Shown: one piece after another, positions 11,643-22,679 of the stretch | How positions within the stretch are numbered: the stretch's first letter is position 1 | How the letters are laid out: each line of letters starts with the position of its first letter | DNA from: Carallia brachiata | Taxonomy: Eukaryota > Streptophyta > Magnoliopsida > Malpighiales > Rhizophoraceae | Assembly: GCA_021464245.1 (NCBI GenBank) | Contig: JADCRB010000026.1 | Coordinates: 248,001-312,000, forward strand | Reading direction: 5' to 3' | Length of the DNA: 64,000 nucleotides | Made by a program: the position numbers and the translations under genes | Notes under the pieces: generated by a model | Database searches by the model: none | What the model saw: only the letters and a program-made list of their open reading frames with translations | What the model was told of the DNA's origin: nothing

Positions 11643-13757
11643 ATGGACTTGGAAAATGGGAGCAGAAGCAGTAAGCATTCAGAATCACAACCAGAGATTA
11701 TTGATGGGAGGGATCATCGTGAACCGTATCCGAAGCTTCGTGTTCGGATTGCTAGTAGTGATCATCTTGATGTACGTCCAGAGATAATTGATGAGAGTGG
11801 AAGCAGTGAGCATTCGGGTTCACCCCCAAAAGTTGGTGATGGCAGTAACAGCAGCAAGCATACAACATCACAACAAAACGCTGGTGGTAATGAAGGCGGT
11901 CTGCTCTTTCCAGCTGTAAGACTAGGTTCTTCTTCATCTTCATCAGCTTCATCATTGGAAGATCTCATCCCAGTGAAGACAAATGAAGATTTGGACCCTA
12001 ATGCGAGCAGCATTTACCTGGATGGAGCTGATAAGGATACACAACAAAAGTTGAAAGTTCGTGAAATTGATATCCCCAGTGAAAGCTCTTTGAATTCAGA
12101 AGAATCTGAAAATGGTTCGCCTGGTCCAACAGGAACGTCTCCAGTTTCCGATATCACTCATGAATCCCGGATTCACACTATGTCACCGACACAATCCCCT
12201 GCAGTACAAGTCATGGAACGAACTTCTGGATATGACCCTCATAGGATTCCATCGACCATCTTTGAGAGACCTAAGACACCAATGGACTGGAGTACTGCTT
12301 CCAATGATTCACTGTTTAGCATTCATGTGGGAAACAGCAGTTTCTCTAAGGACAGTTTCTTTATGCCTGGTGATCTAGTCAAGTCTGGAGAACTTACCAA
12401 GTCAGGCGAATTGATTGTGTTCAGCTCACCGCCTCCTCTTGCAGCAATGCACAGAGATACTAAATCTTCAATTCCAGCTCTGGGAACTGACCAACAGCCT
12501 GTCAGAACTGAAAATGTTGAAGCAGCCGGTGTAACAGGAGTGAACATCGAGGATGCAAAAACAGAAGCAGCAGAAAATTCAACCAAGGAGAAGAATCCAT
12601 CTCCAACTTTGTCCTGGAATTTTACTGCAACTGCCAGCCATTCTGATGAAAGTAGAGACAGCATAACTTCTTTTGCCTTTCCAATGTAAGCTATTGTCAT
12701 TTTTTTATCTGCTATGCAACCTTATATTTACAGTTGCTAGCAATTATTCCTATTTACATTCTGCATAAATACAGATTGAAGGGGAAATAAAATATTTACA
12801 TAGTACATATACTCTTGGAAAACTTTAGTTTTTGTTAATTTATCATGCTTTCACATGTGTGTTACATCGTTCATGCACATAACATTTGAAGTGTACGCAT
12901 CTGTATGTTTTGAAAACTTTTGATCCATTCATGGCTTTAGTGTGTCTTTGGGTTCAACGTGCGTGTAAACTCTATCTATATCTATGCCACAGACACACAT
13001 GTATGTCTGTTCCCACAACAATTGCTATGTCGATGAGGAATGTGCCTTTGTGTGTTGCAGAAGAAAGAAGAAGTGTAAATGGCCATCGTGCTACTGTTCC
13101 AATTGTAGCTGCGCACTCTGCTATTGTTCATGGCCGAGCTGCTTTTTTAGGTGGCCAAGCCACTCCTGTAGGTGGCCAAGATGCCATTTTAGACGGCCAA
13201 GCAGCTGCTTTTCTAACTGCAGCTGGGCATTCTGCTGCTCTAATTGTAACTGGACGTTCTGTGGGTGTCCTAAGTGCAGTCATAGCTTGGCTTTCTGCTA
13301 CTGTTGGAACTGTAGCAAAAAAGGATGTTGCCATTCTTCCCCCAAGTATGCCTCTGTCTCTCCATCCGTCTCTCTCCACGATGTGTGTCAAATTGCAATG
13401 AAAAGAATAATGGGAAACAGCTAATTGCCTTTTTTCTGCTTGATTGTGTTGCCATTAACATGACATCCGACGTTTAAAAGTGCGCTTGGTTCATGATCAT
13501 TTGCATGTCATCCACATAGCAATGCAAAAATGTGACCTTTAATAGCACTGTACATGTTCATCAACTTTATTACATTGTGCAGTTTGGCAGATGGCATAAG
13601 AAGTAGCTCCGCGAAAGCCAGCGATGAGGAGCAGCAATCGCAGCCATCAGCTCTATCAGTAAACAAACGGTCGTCTTGCTGCTGTTGTTGTATGCATCGG
13701 TGTCATTGCATTTCATGTTGGCCATGGGGTTGTACCAACCGCTGTCATTGTTGCTAA
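11643..13757 (+). CDS. Ser-rich protein with Cys/Trp-rich C-terminus (unknown function)
   Basis: Three coding exons, 11643-12685, 13061-13345 and 13583-13757, join in phase (AT|A gives Ile, AA|T gives Asn) to about 500 aa. The donors GTAAGC and GTATGC and acceptors TTGCAG and GTGCAG are standard. Residues 1-347 are acidic, Ser/Pro-rich and low in Cys, and look disordered, with poly-Ser near residue 100 and repeated SSKHSESQP/SSEHSGSPP-like units. KKKCKWPSCYCSNCSC opens exon 2, which has 23 Cys in about 94 residues. They occur as repeated CxWPSC, SNCSW and CYC units. Exon 3 ends with five consecutive Cys, then CHCISCWPWGC and RCHCC. There is no signal peptide or transmembrane segment. I do not recognise a named family. 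The clustered Cys suggest metal binding or disulphide/acylation chemistry, but this is inference. The start just after the acceptor was chosen because the longer frame upstream is intronic. Confidence 0.85.
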
Positions 13758-13759
13758 AT

Positions 13760-15330
13760 ATAATGACTGCTCCACAATTCCTAAGCATTCTCCCTGCCGG
13801 AAAGACATGTCTTTAACCCGTCCGGCCGTTACAGTTTGCGTTAAAGCTAGGATTGCCTGGAAGGATCAATTGTCATTTTGATCCAATTTCAAAATGCAGA
13901 TGCCATCCAAGCGCAAGTTTTACCGCGGCTCGACCAAAATCCGTGTATTGTAATTCCTAGAGTAGGTCAGGGATTGATTATTGCCACATTTTTGTTGTGA
14001 TTACGGAATGGAAAGTTCATTGCGAGGAAACAGAAAGAAAGAAAGGCACATTTACGTCCCTTCTTTTGCTCTCTGTAGTGCTGGAAATTAGGTATCTTCA
14101 TTCTTTTAGCTCTATCATAAAATTTTTGTTTTTCTTAAGCAATTTTTCTTGCGCAATATTTGTGATATGGGAAAACGAAGGTTGGGACTTATGAGCACAA
14201 CACATTTTCAAGGAGCTTGCTGGATTAAACGCGAGCCATTTGATTCACATTCACAGGAATTGACACCATATTTATTGGTTACGAGGTTCATCACGTGGAT
14301 ATAGTCAACTTGATGTGTTTCACATGAAAAGCATAATACATTACATCATCGTGGATAATTTTTGAATCATAAATGCCACTTGCTCTTTTCGTTTCTTGCA
14401 ATCATTAAAATGGCAACGTCAAAATCCCTAATACTATTTGTCAAATTACAATGTTATCAAGTACCTACTAGACTTGCTCAAATTTCTTTTTTTTTAATTG
14501 ATGTGAGAAAGTGCTCGTGTAATAAATTGTGAAAAAGAAAGCTAGACCAAATTTAGGAGCTTAATGGAACTGGAGATTGGACCGGATGTCTGTTTTCCCG
14601 GTTCAACCACCAGGTCCAATTTAACAATGGTAAGTAAAAACAACTGGCATCTATTATGATGCCAAAGGTTAAGAATTGGAAAGTGAGTCTACAATACAAC
14701 AAAACAAGTACGCAGACAGAGATACAAAGGGGAGAGCAATTGGAACCTGCTGTTTTTACATTCTTCTGAAGCTTCTTTCAACAACTTATTATAGTTGGGT
14801 AGCAATCCAAAAAAGCCACTGCTGTCCAAAGTTTTATCAACAACAACATTGTACTTCATCATGGCTATCACATAACTACATAGCATAAGATTGCCCGATA
14901 AGTGCCGAGAAAGGTTTTGCATCCCAGTTTTTCCTCTACAGCAACACACATAAGCTGGCTTATAGAGTAGATGTTAAGAAGTTCCTTACAAAACAGCCCA
15001 GTGATTAGAACTTAAAACTTTTATTCTAAAAGTATCAAATTCTAATTCTAAAAAAGGAAGTATGGGATATATGGGAATGGTGAGAGCTCACAATCCAATG
15101 AACCTCCTAATAGATCAAAAAACAAAAAAGTAGATATTAAGGAAAGAGAGCTGTCAGTTAACAGCCTCGAAATGATCCATTGGAAAAACTCCCATGCAAA
15201 ATTGAAAGTAATTGTTCCCTTCGACGAACTGGGGAATAAAAAGGAAAATTAAAAACTAGCTCTAACATTCCCTGCATTCTATTTCCCAGACACCCGCAAT
15301 TTTCTTTTGAGGGTGACATGGATTGCATGC
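13760..15330. other. Convergent intergenic region and 3' UTRs
   Basis: This separates two tail-to-tail genes (+ ending at 13757, - ending at 15332) and must contain both 3' UTRs. No third gene, transposon or RNA gene was recognised. Confidence 0.5.
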
Positions 15331-15331
15331 A

Positions 15332-18300
15332 TCATGAAAATGAAGTACCAGAAGGATAGACGACTATATGCCGAAGCGGATGATCAACTTCACCCCCACC
15401 TGCATGCTTGACAAACTCTGCCGGTGAGTGAAAGCTGCCGTGGCATACACACATTATCCTCACGTCCTCTCCCATTCCATACTTATAGAGAATGCCTTCT
15501 ATTCTTCTACCGTTAGGACCATCCCCTATTGTGAAGACAGGAGGCATATCTTCCACAGCATTAGCCCCAATTTCCCTCCCTCCAGTTTCTGAAGAATCAA
15601 ACTTCTGGGTTGGATTTTCCAACTCAGGTCTTGACGTTCTGTGAACATTTTCATTTGCTTTTGCACCTGAAGAACCGACAGCTTCTTGATTACTTCGTTC
15701 TTGCAATGACTGATTGCTCGAAGTGCTTCTAGCTTCACCCACACTGCTTGATCCTGTGATGGCAAACAATGAGACCACAAAAGCAGACTCCATTTCTTTA
15801 CTTCTCCTTCACTTGCAGAGTAATTAACATTTACATAACCAAACATCACTCTTATACGCTGTCAATTAGTTTATGATCAATTTGTGAAGCTCAAAACCTC
15901 ATTACTATAAATATGCAAAAATAATTAAAAGGATGAAGATGATAAAGCAAGAAAAGTGCGTCAGATACCAGCCAAGTAAGGATAAACATGAAAAATGAAA
16001 AGCAGGAATACTTGTTTGACCAAAGAGGCCTAATACATTTTGCCCAAAACAACCATGCACTTCAGGAGTCAACAATAACCCACCTATCGTGGCCACAGAT
16101 ACAAGGTTAAACAATGCCACAATTACTAAGCACTTGAATGATGGTTCATCAAATGATAGCAAAATACAAACACTCAGAAATGACTCAGCACTTCCCAAGT
16201 GGGAACCAAAATCACGTTCATGAATCTCTTATAAAACAGAACATCATTTCTAGTTATCCATGTTAATTAATATTTTCATTTTAATTGAACGTGATCTATG
16301 TGTGCGAAAAATTGCCCACTTCAAAAATAAACTTATGAAACCCACATATACAATTATCGTTTTGTGTAAAGTTTAAAAAGATGCGAGCATTGACGAATAG
16401 GCATGCTGGGGATAGCTGACAGCTAACACGATCAATTCACATGCTAAGGGAATATCAGATGACAGGGCATGCTACTGTACAACATTGTATTTAAAAACAC
16501 TTCCAGAAAATAAAAGAATTGAGCTAAGGAAAATCTTAGATTAAGGACCATGGTGTAATGTAACATTGAAGAAGATAAGCATTTAAAGACTCTTTCTGAA
16601 ATAGCTCAATTTTTGAATTAGAATACTTGACAGAATGGTGAGAACTACTGATCAAGCCAGAAGCTTTTCGCCCACTCTTCAGCTGCCATCTCCACAACAT
16701 CAATGACTCAACTGCAACCAGAAATAATAACTGTACCATGGACAAAAAGCAAGTCCACTTTATTTTTGAACTCTTTTAAGATCATATTCAGGGCATGAAT
16801 TTCTGAGAGAATATGAGAAAATATGCTCCTTTGATCTATTTAAAGGAGGCTTTTTCTTTCAGACCATTCACAAGGAAAAATAGTTAAACTTGGTAGCAAG
16901 TTACAAATAGTAAATGCACAATCTCAATAACCTACAACAACAAAAATGAAGATCCAGGGGCAGATTTCAGGATCTATAAAAGTTCATGAGAAGGTTAACC
17001 TTTCAGTTCCCTGAATATTTAAAAAAAAATTCCCGCTTCCATAAAAAATAATAACCGATAAGTTCCCAAGTTATACCTAACCAAGTTGAAATGAAAAAAT
17101 CCACCAGATTGATAAAACGCTAAAGGGCTTCCAGACACTCATAAGCATTAAGTATAAAAATATTTTCCTCAAATGTGATTATTATTATTATTTTTTCACC
17201 GAGTCAGTTGAACAACATTTCATAGAACGGCAAAGGCAAATAGAGCTTTTGCACAGTTTCATAAAATTCATGAGAAGCTGAACTGAAGTCAGTTCCCTGA
17301 ACATTTAAAATGAATTCCCAACTTCCATAAAAAATAAAAGTGGTTAAGTTCCCAAGTTGTACCTAACCAAGTTAAAATGAACAAATCCACCAGCTTGGTT
17401 AGATGCTAAAGGGCTTACAGACACTCATAAGCATGAAATACAACATTTTTTTTTCTCAAATGTGATTGAAATTTTTGTTTTTTTTTTTTTTTTGTTAATA
17501 ACTAAGTCTGCTGATCCACGTTGTTAAGTGACAACTCAGTTGACACACGCCAGACTATGAGGATGCAACTAAAGAGATTTCTATAATTGTCTTCTTCTAT
17601 AGTGTTGAACATTTCCTTCTTGGTCGGGCAACAGAAAAATTCAAGAAATGTCTCTTCACTGTAGATGACATGATGGTGCTTCAATTTACTAACCCACACA
17701 ACTATGCAACAAACAATTGGGATCCTCATTTAATACTCCATCTCAATAGCTCTCAAGACCAGTCTTAGCCTCCAATTCATTCCTATTTGTTCAAGCTTTC
17801 TTGTAAAACAAAATAAGCTCCACCTAAACAGCACTGATACAAGCTAATTCAATTGGTGGTAGATCCAGGGAGTCACTAATCACAAACACTGTCAATCTCA
17901 AATTTAGTACCTTTCCTCAAAAATTGGATAAAGCACAGCTCCCAAACGACCTGAAAGAACAGGAAAGCTAACAATTTGCGAAATAGCACCAACTCCCCAA
18001 CTAAAATCCAGTAAATTTAATCCATAATAGTAAACCTGCCTAACCCCACACGCCAACAACCAAATAAATGACGGGTTTAACAAAGCCCCATAATTCCAAA
18101 AACATAAGAATAGAGTGAACAATAAGATACATAAAAGGTTGAGATGCAAATTTGGATAGGGCTTACTCTCCAATTCTGACATCCCAGAACAGCTTCCTCC
18201 CTGAGACTCCAGAGACCCTATTGAGCCCTGCTGCTGCCCAGCCAATCCCTGCAAGTTATTACTGCCCCTATTCACATTCATAGTCCCAATAACGCCCTGT

Positions 18301-18830
18301 CTGGCCCATGTTGATGCCGTCCAATTCCCTCTATTAACATGCAGTTCCCTCCTTTCCTCATCCAAATTCAATTCTTCCCTCAAATTAGCATTCAAGTTCT
18401 TTTGCTTCTCGCTTCGCCTTCTCTTGGCCTCCATTCTCCTCAAGCTCTGCATTTCCTTCCTTTTCCTCCACTCCTCCTCTGTCTCTGTTGGCAAAGAAGA
18501 TGTCCTCATGAGGACAGGATATGATACAGGTGACGTACTGAGCACCTCATGCTCCCTCAACAGTGGAATAGAGCCAGCTATTGATGATGATCGCGTCAGC
18601 TTCTTCGCCGTCTTATCGACCCCGAACCTGCCTCCAAGCGACAGCCCCAGATTCAGCTCAATCTCCTCTTTACCCTCCTCTTCGCCCTGCACTGTTTTTC
18701 GCTGCTGTGCATCTCCCGACATGAATCTCTGCAGCAGATCTCTTGGGTATCTGTTTATTTCCAAGGAGAGGCCTTCCATTGCTCTGCTTGCTGCTGCTAC
18801 TACTGCTGTTACTTCTGAACCTGTTTTCAT
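15332..18830 (-). CDS. AFP: Ninja-family protein AFP (ABI five-binding protein-like)
   Basis: This family comprises nuclear adaptors that recruit TOPLESS co-repressors to ABI5/JAZ-type regulators, damping ABA and jasmonate responses. The two coding exons are 18167-18830 and 15332-15753, joined in phase (A|GA, giving [14 protein letters not shown]), for 361 aa. [13 protein letters not shown] (28-40) precedes the EAR motif LNLGLSL (59-65). [11 protein letters not shown] is at 80-90. [12 protein letters not shown] with the basic stretch [14 protein letters not shown] (115-144) is the nuclear-localisation block. The C-terminal domain (291-361) has [40 protein letters not shown] and [10 protein letters not shown]. 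The intron is about 2.4 kb and contains a tandem duplication. A second ATG 13 bases upstream, out of frame, has strong start context; the real N-terminus may therefore be frameshifted here. AFP and NINJA share this architecture, but the sequence details favour AFP. Confidence 0.93.
16981..17467. repeat. Diverged tandem duplication inside the AFP intron
   Basis: About 200 bases at 16981-17180 recur at 17265-17467, an offset of roughly 285. Shared words include TTCATGAGAAG, AGTTCCCTGAA, AAGTTCCCAAGTT, ACCTAACCAAGTT, GCTAAAGGGCTT and CAGACACTCATAAGCAT. Confidence 0.8.
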
Positions 18831-19479
18831 TTGCCTCTCCCATGATGGCTCCTTTTATCCAAAACCCAAAAGCCAAAAAAAAAAGGTGAAAACAGGGAAG
18901 TGCTTCAATGGGATCAGACAATGAAACACAACAAATTGTATTGGACATGAACTATTTGATCTGATTTAGAAAACCCCATTTGTACAAAACAAGGCTTTTT
19001 TGTTTTTTATTTTTTTGTTTTTGTCTGTGTTTCTTTCAAAGAATCCTCAGGGCTATACAACAAAAGAAAGATGGCATAATTAAACCAAAAGTCATAGCAA
19101 AACAAGCAAGGCTTTTGTGATTGGCTGTTTTCTGGTTCATATTAATTTCAAGGTGGAGAAAAATAAACCCAAGAGAACTTTTTTTGGAAACAAAAACAAA
19201 AAAAAAAAAAAAGAAAAGAAGATGTTGAAGAGAGCAAAGAGCCAAAGAGTGTGTGAATTATTGAGTTGCAGAGAGAGGGAAAAAGAGAACCAGCAAACCA
19301 GGAAACAACAATAGAAATTGGAACCAGAGACAGTAAGAAAGAGAGAGAGAGAGAGAGAATGGGGTACTGAGATTAAAAAAACAAAAAGATATTTTTATTT
19401 ATTAAGTGACAAAAATGCCCTTGTCAAATAGGATTGGAAAAGTATCTGGGAGACAGCCAAGTGGCAATCGCGACTTCAT

Positions 19480-19700
19480 CGGGGCGACACGTGGGCGAGA
19501 CTGACACAAATGTTTTTTTTTATTCATTTTCTTGTTGGGTTTTTTTTAAGGTAAATTGCCTGTCCTTTTCGGGGTCTGTGTAGCTAAGACAAGTTGGCTT
19601 TTTAGGGAGGACGCGTGTCGGAAAGCAGGATAAAGACCGCGGAGGTGGCCACGTGTCGGTCATTTGAGGTGTCCCCAATTCGCCACGTGGTTGTGTCACT
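19480..19700 (-). promoter_or_regulatory. ABRE / coupling-element cluster upstream of AFP
   Basis: Three G-box ABREs occur within 210 bases: GACACGTGGGC (core 19488-19493), CCACGTGTCG (core 19650-19655) and GCCACGTGGTT (core 19684-19689). ACGCGTGTC at 19611-19619 matches coupling element 3 (CE3). ABRE with CE3 is an established ABA-response module bound by ABI5/AREB-type bZIPs. It sits 650-860 bases upstream of the AFP start, and no gene lies nearby on the other side, so AFP is the likely target. Confidence 0.65.
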
Positions 19701-19889
19701 TTGGATCATTATTATTGCTGAAAGATGCGGCGTTGGTTTTGGTCGTATGTCTTGGCCTATGAGCCAGAGACCTGACCCTGGTAAGGCTGCTTCTGGTTCC
19801 GGTTCGGTTGAGATAATAATCCTGTTAGGAATTTTCTTTTTTCCAATAAAAAGGGTTAAACTCATGCCATTTTTTATCTTTTAAATTAT

Positions 19890-22615
19890 TATTTATTAAA
19901 TATTGGTTTAAACTTATGATTTACTGTTTTAGTCCATTTATTAAACTAATTACTATGTTGGACGAGTATTAAAAGCTCCAATCGTGACTGAATCGGTAGA
20001 GTCTTAAACACAACTACAAACTATGGATTTGTTCATGGTCCAATTTTTCTTGGTTGAATTTTAGGCTGATTCAAAATTAGATTTGTTTTCAAATATGTGT
20101 ATCAAACCTTATAAAAGAGAAGGAGAAATAAGCCGTTTTAGATTTTTTTTATAAAAAAATAGTTTATAAGTGAAAAAGACTTAACTTTACCGTTTTAAGA
20201 TTTTTAGATTAAATTATAATATTCAGTTTATAAATTTGTTATTTATTTAAATTTTACTTAATTTTTTTCTCTAATTTTAGTCTCTCATCATTTTCAAACA
20301 AGTGCTGTCATAGCCGATCAAACATGACTCTAAAAAAGCAGTGATAACATGTGTATTGACAACATGTGTGTTTCGAGTGTGATTTGAAAAATTGGCAAGC
20401 ACTCAAACTGTAAGATTGTAGTAATTTAGATATTCTACGTTAAAAAAGAGAAGGAGAAATAAGTAATTTACAAAGTAGAATTGGGTTGTCCAAATTTATT
20501 ACTTAAAACTTTTTGGATCCTCGTGTTCCCGAGCCATAGTTGACTGACTCGGGCGTGAACAACGCACAGCCTAATTAATACATATGACCAAAAAGGAATA
20601 TTCAACGTTACGTCGAGAAATTAAAATATTAATAAATATCAATCTATTTATACTTTAATAAAGAGACAAATTTATGTTTCTAATTTTCTTACGTGATTGT
20701 ATTTTAAGTAAAATTAAAATGATTACGTAATTTATTTAATGATATTAAATTACTTATTTTTTTTATAAAGTTAATTATTCAATAAATTATATTTATTTGA
20801 TCCCTCATAAAAAAAATCTCATCAAATTTTTTCTTTTTGTTTTTAACCAAAGCTTGGGTCAAGATGTTTTAGGTCTACGTTTATCGATCCCACCTTCTAA
20901 ATTTTCTTTTTGAGATTTTAGGAGTGTGTCTGTTTCTGAATTTTGCACGGTAGTCCTGTGAGAAAAGTTGCATATTCTCACGGTTTTTAAAATAAAAAAA
21001 TTTACTAGAACAACGAAAATCGTCAATCTGTGTCCCAAGAAGAGGAGGAGAGAGGAAGCTAGAGGCTAAGTATTGTGGAACGGAAACTCCAATGCTTGAA
21101 ATAAGAAGTTACGAAATGTTGATCGTGGATTTAGTTTGTTTATGCGATTTAAAATGACATTTTTGCAATTATTTCAAACATTTTTCTAGCAAAGACTTAA
21201 TGAAAAATGTTATTCATTGTCAACAACAATAAACATCGGGATGCAACTTGTTACATGTAAATTTTTTTTAGGGGAAGGGTATGTGGCTTGTTACCTCACT
21301 CTAAATAAAGAGTGTGATATGAACGTTTCTGAAGTTTAGATCGCATATAAAAAAGAAAAAAAAAAAAGAAGAAATATAAGGAGGTAAAGAATTCGTTTTC
21401 ACAATTTACATATGAGTTGCTGGCTACCATTAATTATGAGGTATAACATGTTAGTGTTACACACAAAAAAAAGAAAAAGAAAAAAAAAAGAAAGAGGTAC
21501 AACTTGTCATAGCATTTTTAAATAGAGTGACCATGATAAAAAAAATATTTGAAAATTTTTAATTTAACTCATATTTTTTATTGAGTATAATTTATTTATA
21601 ATCTTATACTATATAATGAGTAATGTCTACTTAAAATAAAAAAATAAAAAAATAAATTGTATAGTATTAAATTATAAGTAAATTTTACACAGCCAAAAAA
21701 AAAACGAGAAAAATTACTCAGCACCTCTCTGATGTTGCAACGTTGTAAACCCTGTCTCAATTGAAAAAGTTGTAATTGCATGCCATTTTTATTTTAATTT
21801 GATATTCTTCTAGTTAGTTTTCTCAATAAAAAATCATCAATCTATGTCCCACCAAATGTTGTATTTTTATCTATTATAGAAACTTTTAGGATGAAATTCA
21901 CAGAGATCCTTGTAATTTAAATCTTTTTCTTACAGATAATAGCTTTAAATTGGTGCTAAAGACTTTGATTTCCAATTTTTTGTTTTTATCTAAATATTAT
22001 CTACTCCATATTTGTTTCTCTAAATTCTCAGTTTTTTTAAAAAAAAAAACTCCTTTTCAAACAAATAAATTGAATGGCTGTTTTCAATTTTAAAATTCTC
22101 AAATTTTCTAAAATTTCCTTTTCAAACGAAGGCAACTGAATCGCTCTTCACTTTTAATAGTAGCATATATAATGTTGGGTTGTGCAATAGAAAGGCGAAT
22201 GGATACATATATAACTTTGTTATACTATAGAAAAACTGTAATTTTTTCATCACTCGATTCATGGAAAAAAAAAAGACACTAAATTCATTTCCTATGCCTG
22301 ATAAAATAAAGACTCGTAGTATAAAAATTTAATTTAAATTTTCGGAATACGACTTACGTTGTCAACCAAATAAGCACTTTGTTGCCAAGTATGGATATAT
22401 TTCTTAAAGATCTACTTTAAATTATATAAAAATAATTATATAATTTATTTAATAATATTTAATAATTTACCTACTTTACTGTTTACGTTGTTAACCAAAT
22501 AAGTCTGCGAATTATCTTCCTGCATAGTGAGGGGAGACAGACAATTAATTGCTCCGTCTTGGCCTGACCATCCACGGCAAATTGGTTGTTGACCCACCCC
22601 CCCAGGCCCCCCAAC
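19890..22615. other. AT-rich intergenic DNA, no gene seen
   Basis: No open frame with family similarity was found. The words CGTCAATCTGTGTCCCA (21018 area) and CATCAATCTATGTCCCA (21834 area) recur, hinting at a diverged repeat pair. Otherwise nothing was recognised. Confidence 0.45.
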
Positions 22616-22617
22616 CC

Positions 22618-22671
22618 AAATCAGGTCAATGATTTTTTTTTTTTTTTGACAGAAAATCAGGTCAATGATTT
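22618..22671 (-). mobile_element. Tail-only retro-insertion with 18-bp target-site duplication
   Basis: AAATCAGGTCAATGATTT occurs perfectly at 22618-22635 and again at 22654-22671. It flanks 18 bases that read TCTGTC followed by A12 on the minus strand. This is the expected footprint of LINE-type target-primed insertion of a SINE-like RNA cut off almost at its 3' end. The SINE at 8.9-9.2 kb ends in the similar TTCTGTT plus A-run. Confidence 0.7.
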
Positions 22672-22679
22672 GGGGGGAG

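Noticed and set aside
12886..13401. Long + strand frame overlapping exon 2 of the Cys/Trp-rich gene, Ala/Gly/Val-rich
   Set aside because: It is the shifted reading of the Cys/Trp codons. It crosses the intron and does not join exon 1 in phase.
18424..18924. 166-codon + strand frame
   Set aside because: Antisense shadow of AFP exon 1; no promoter or splice context.
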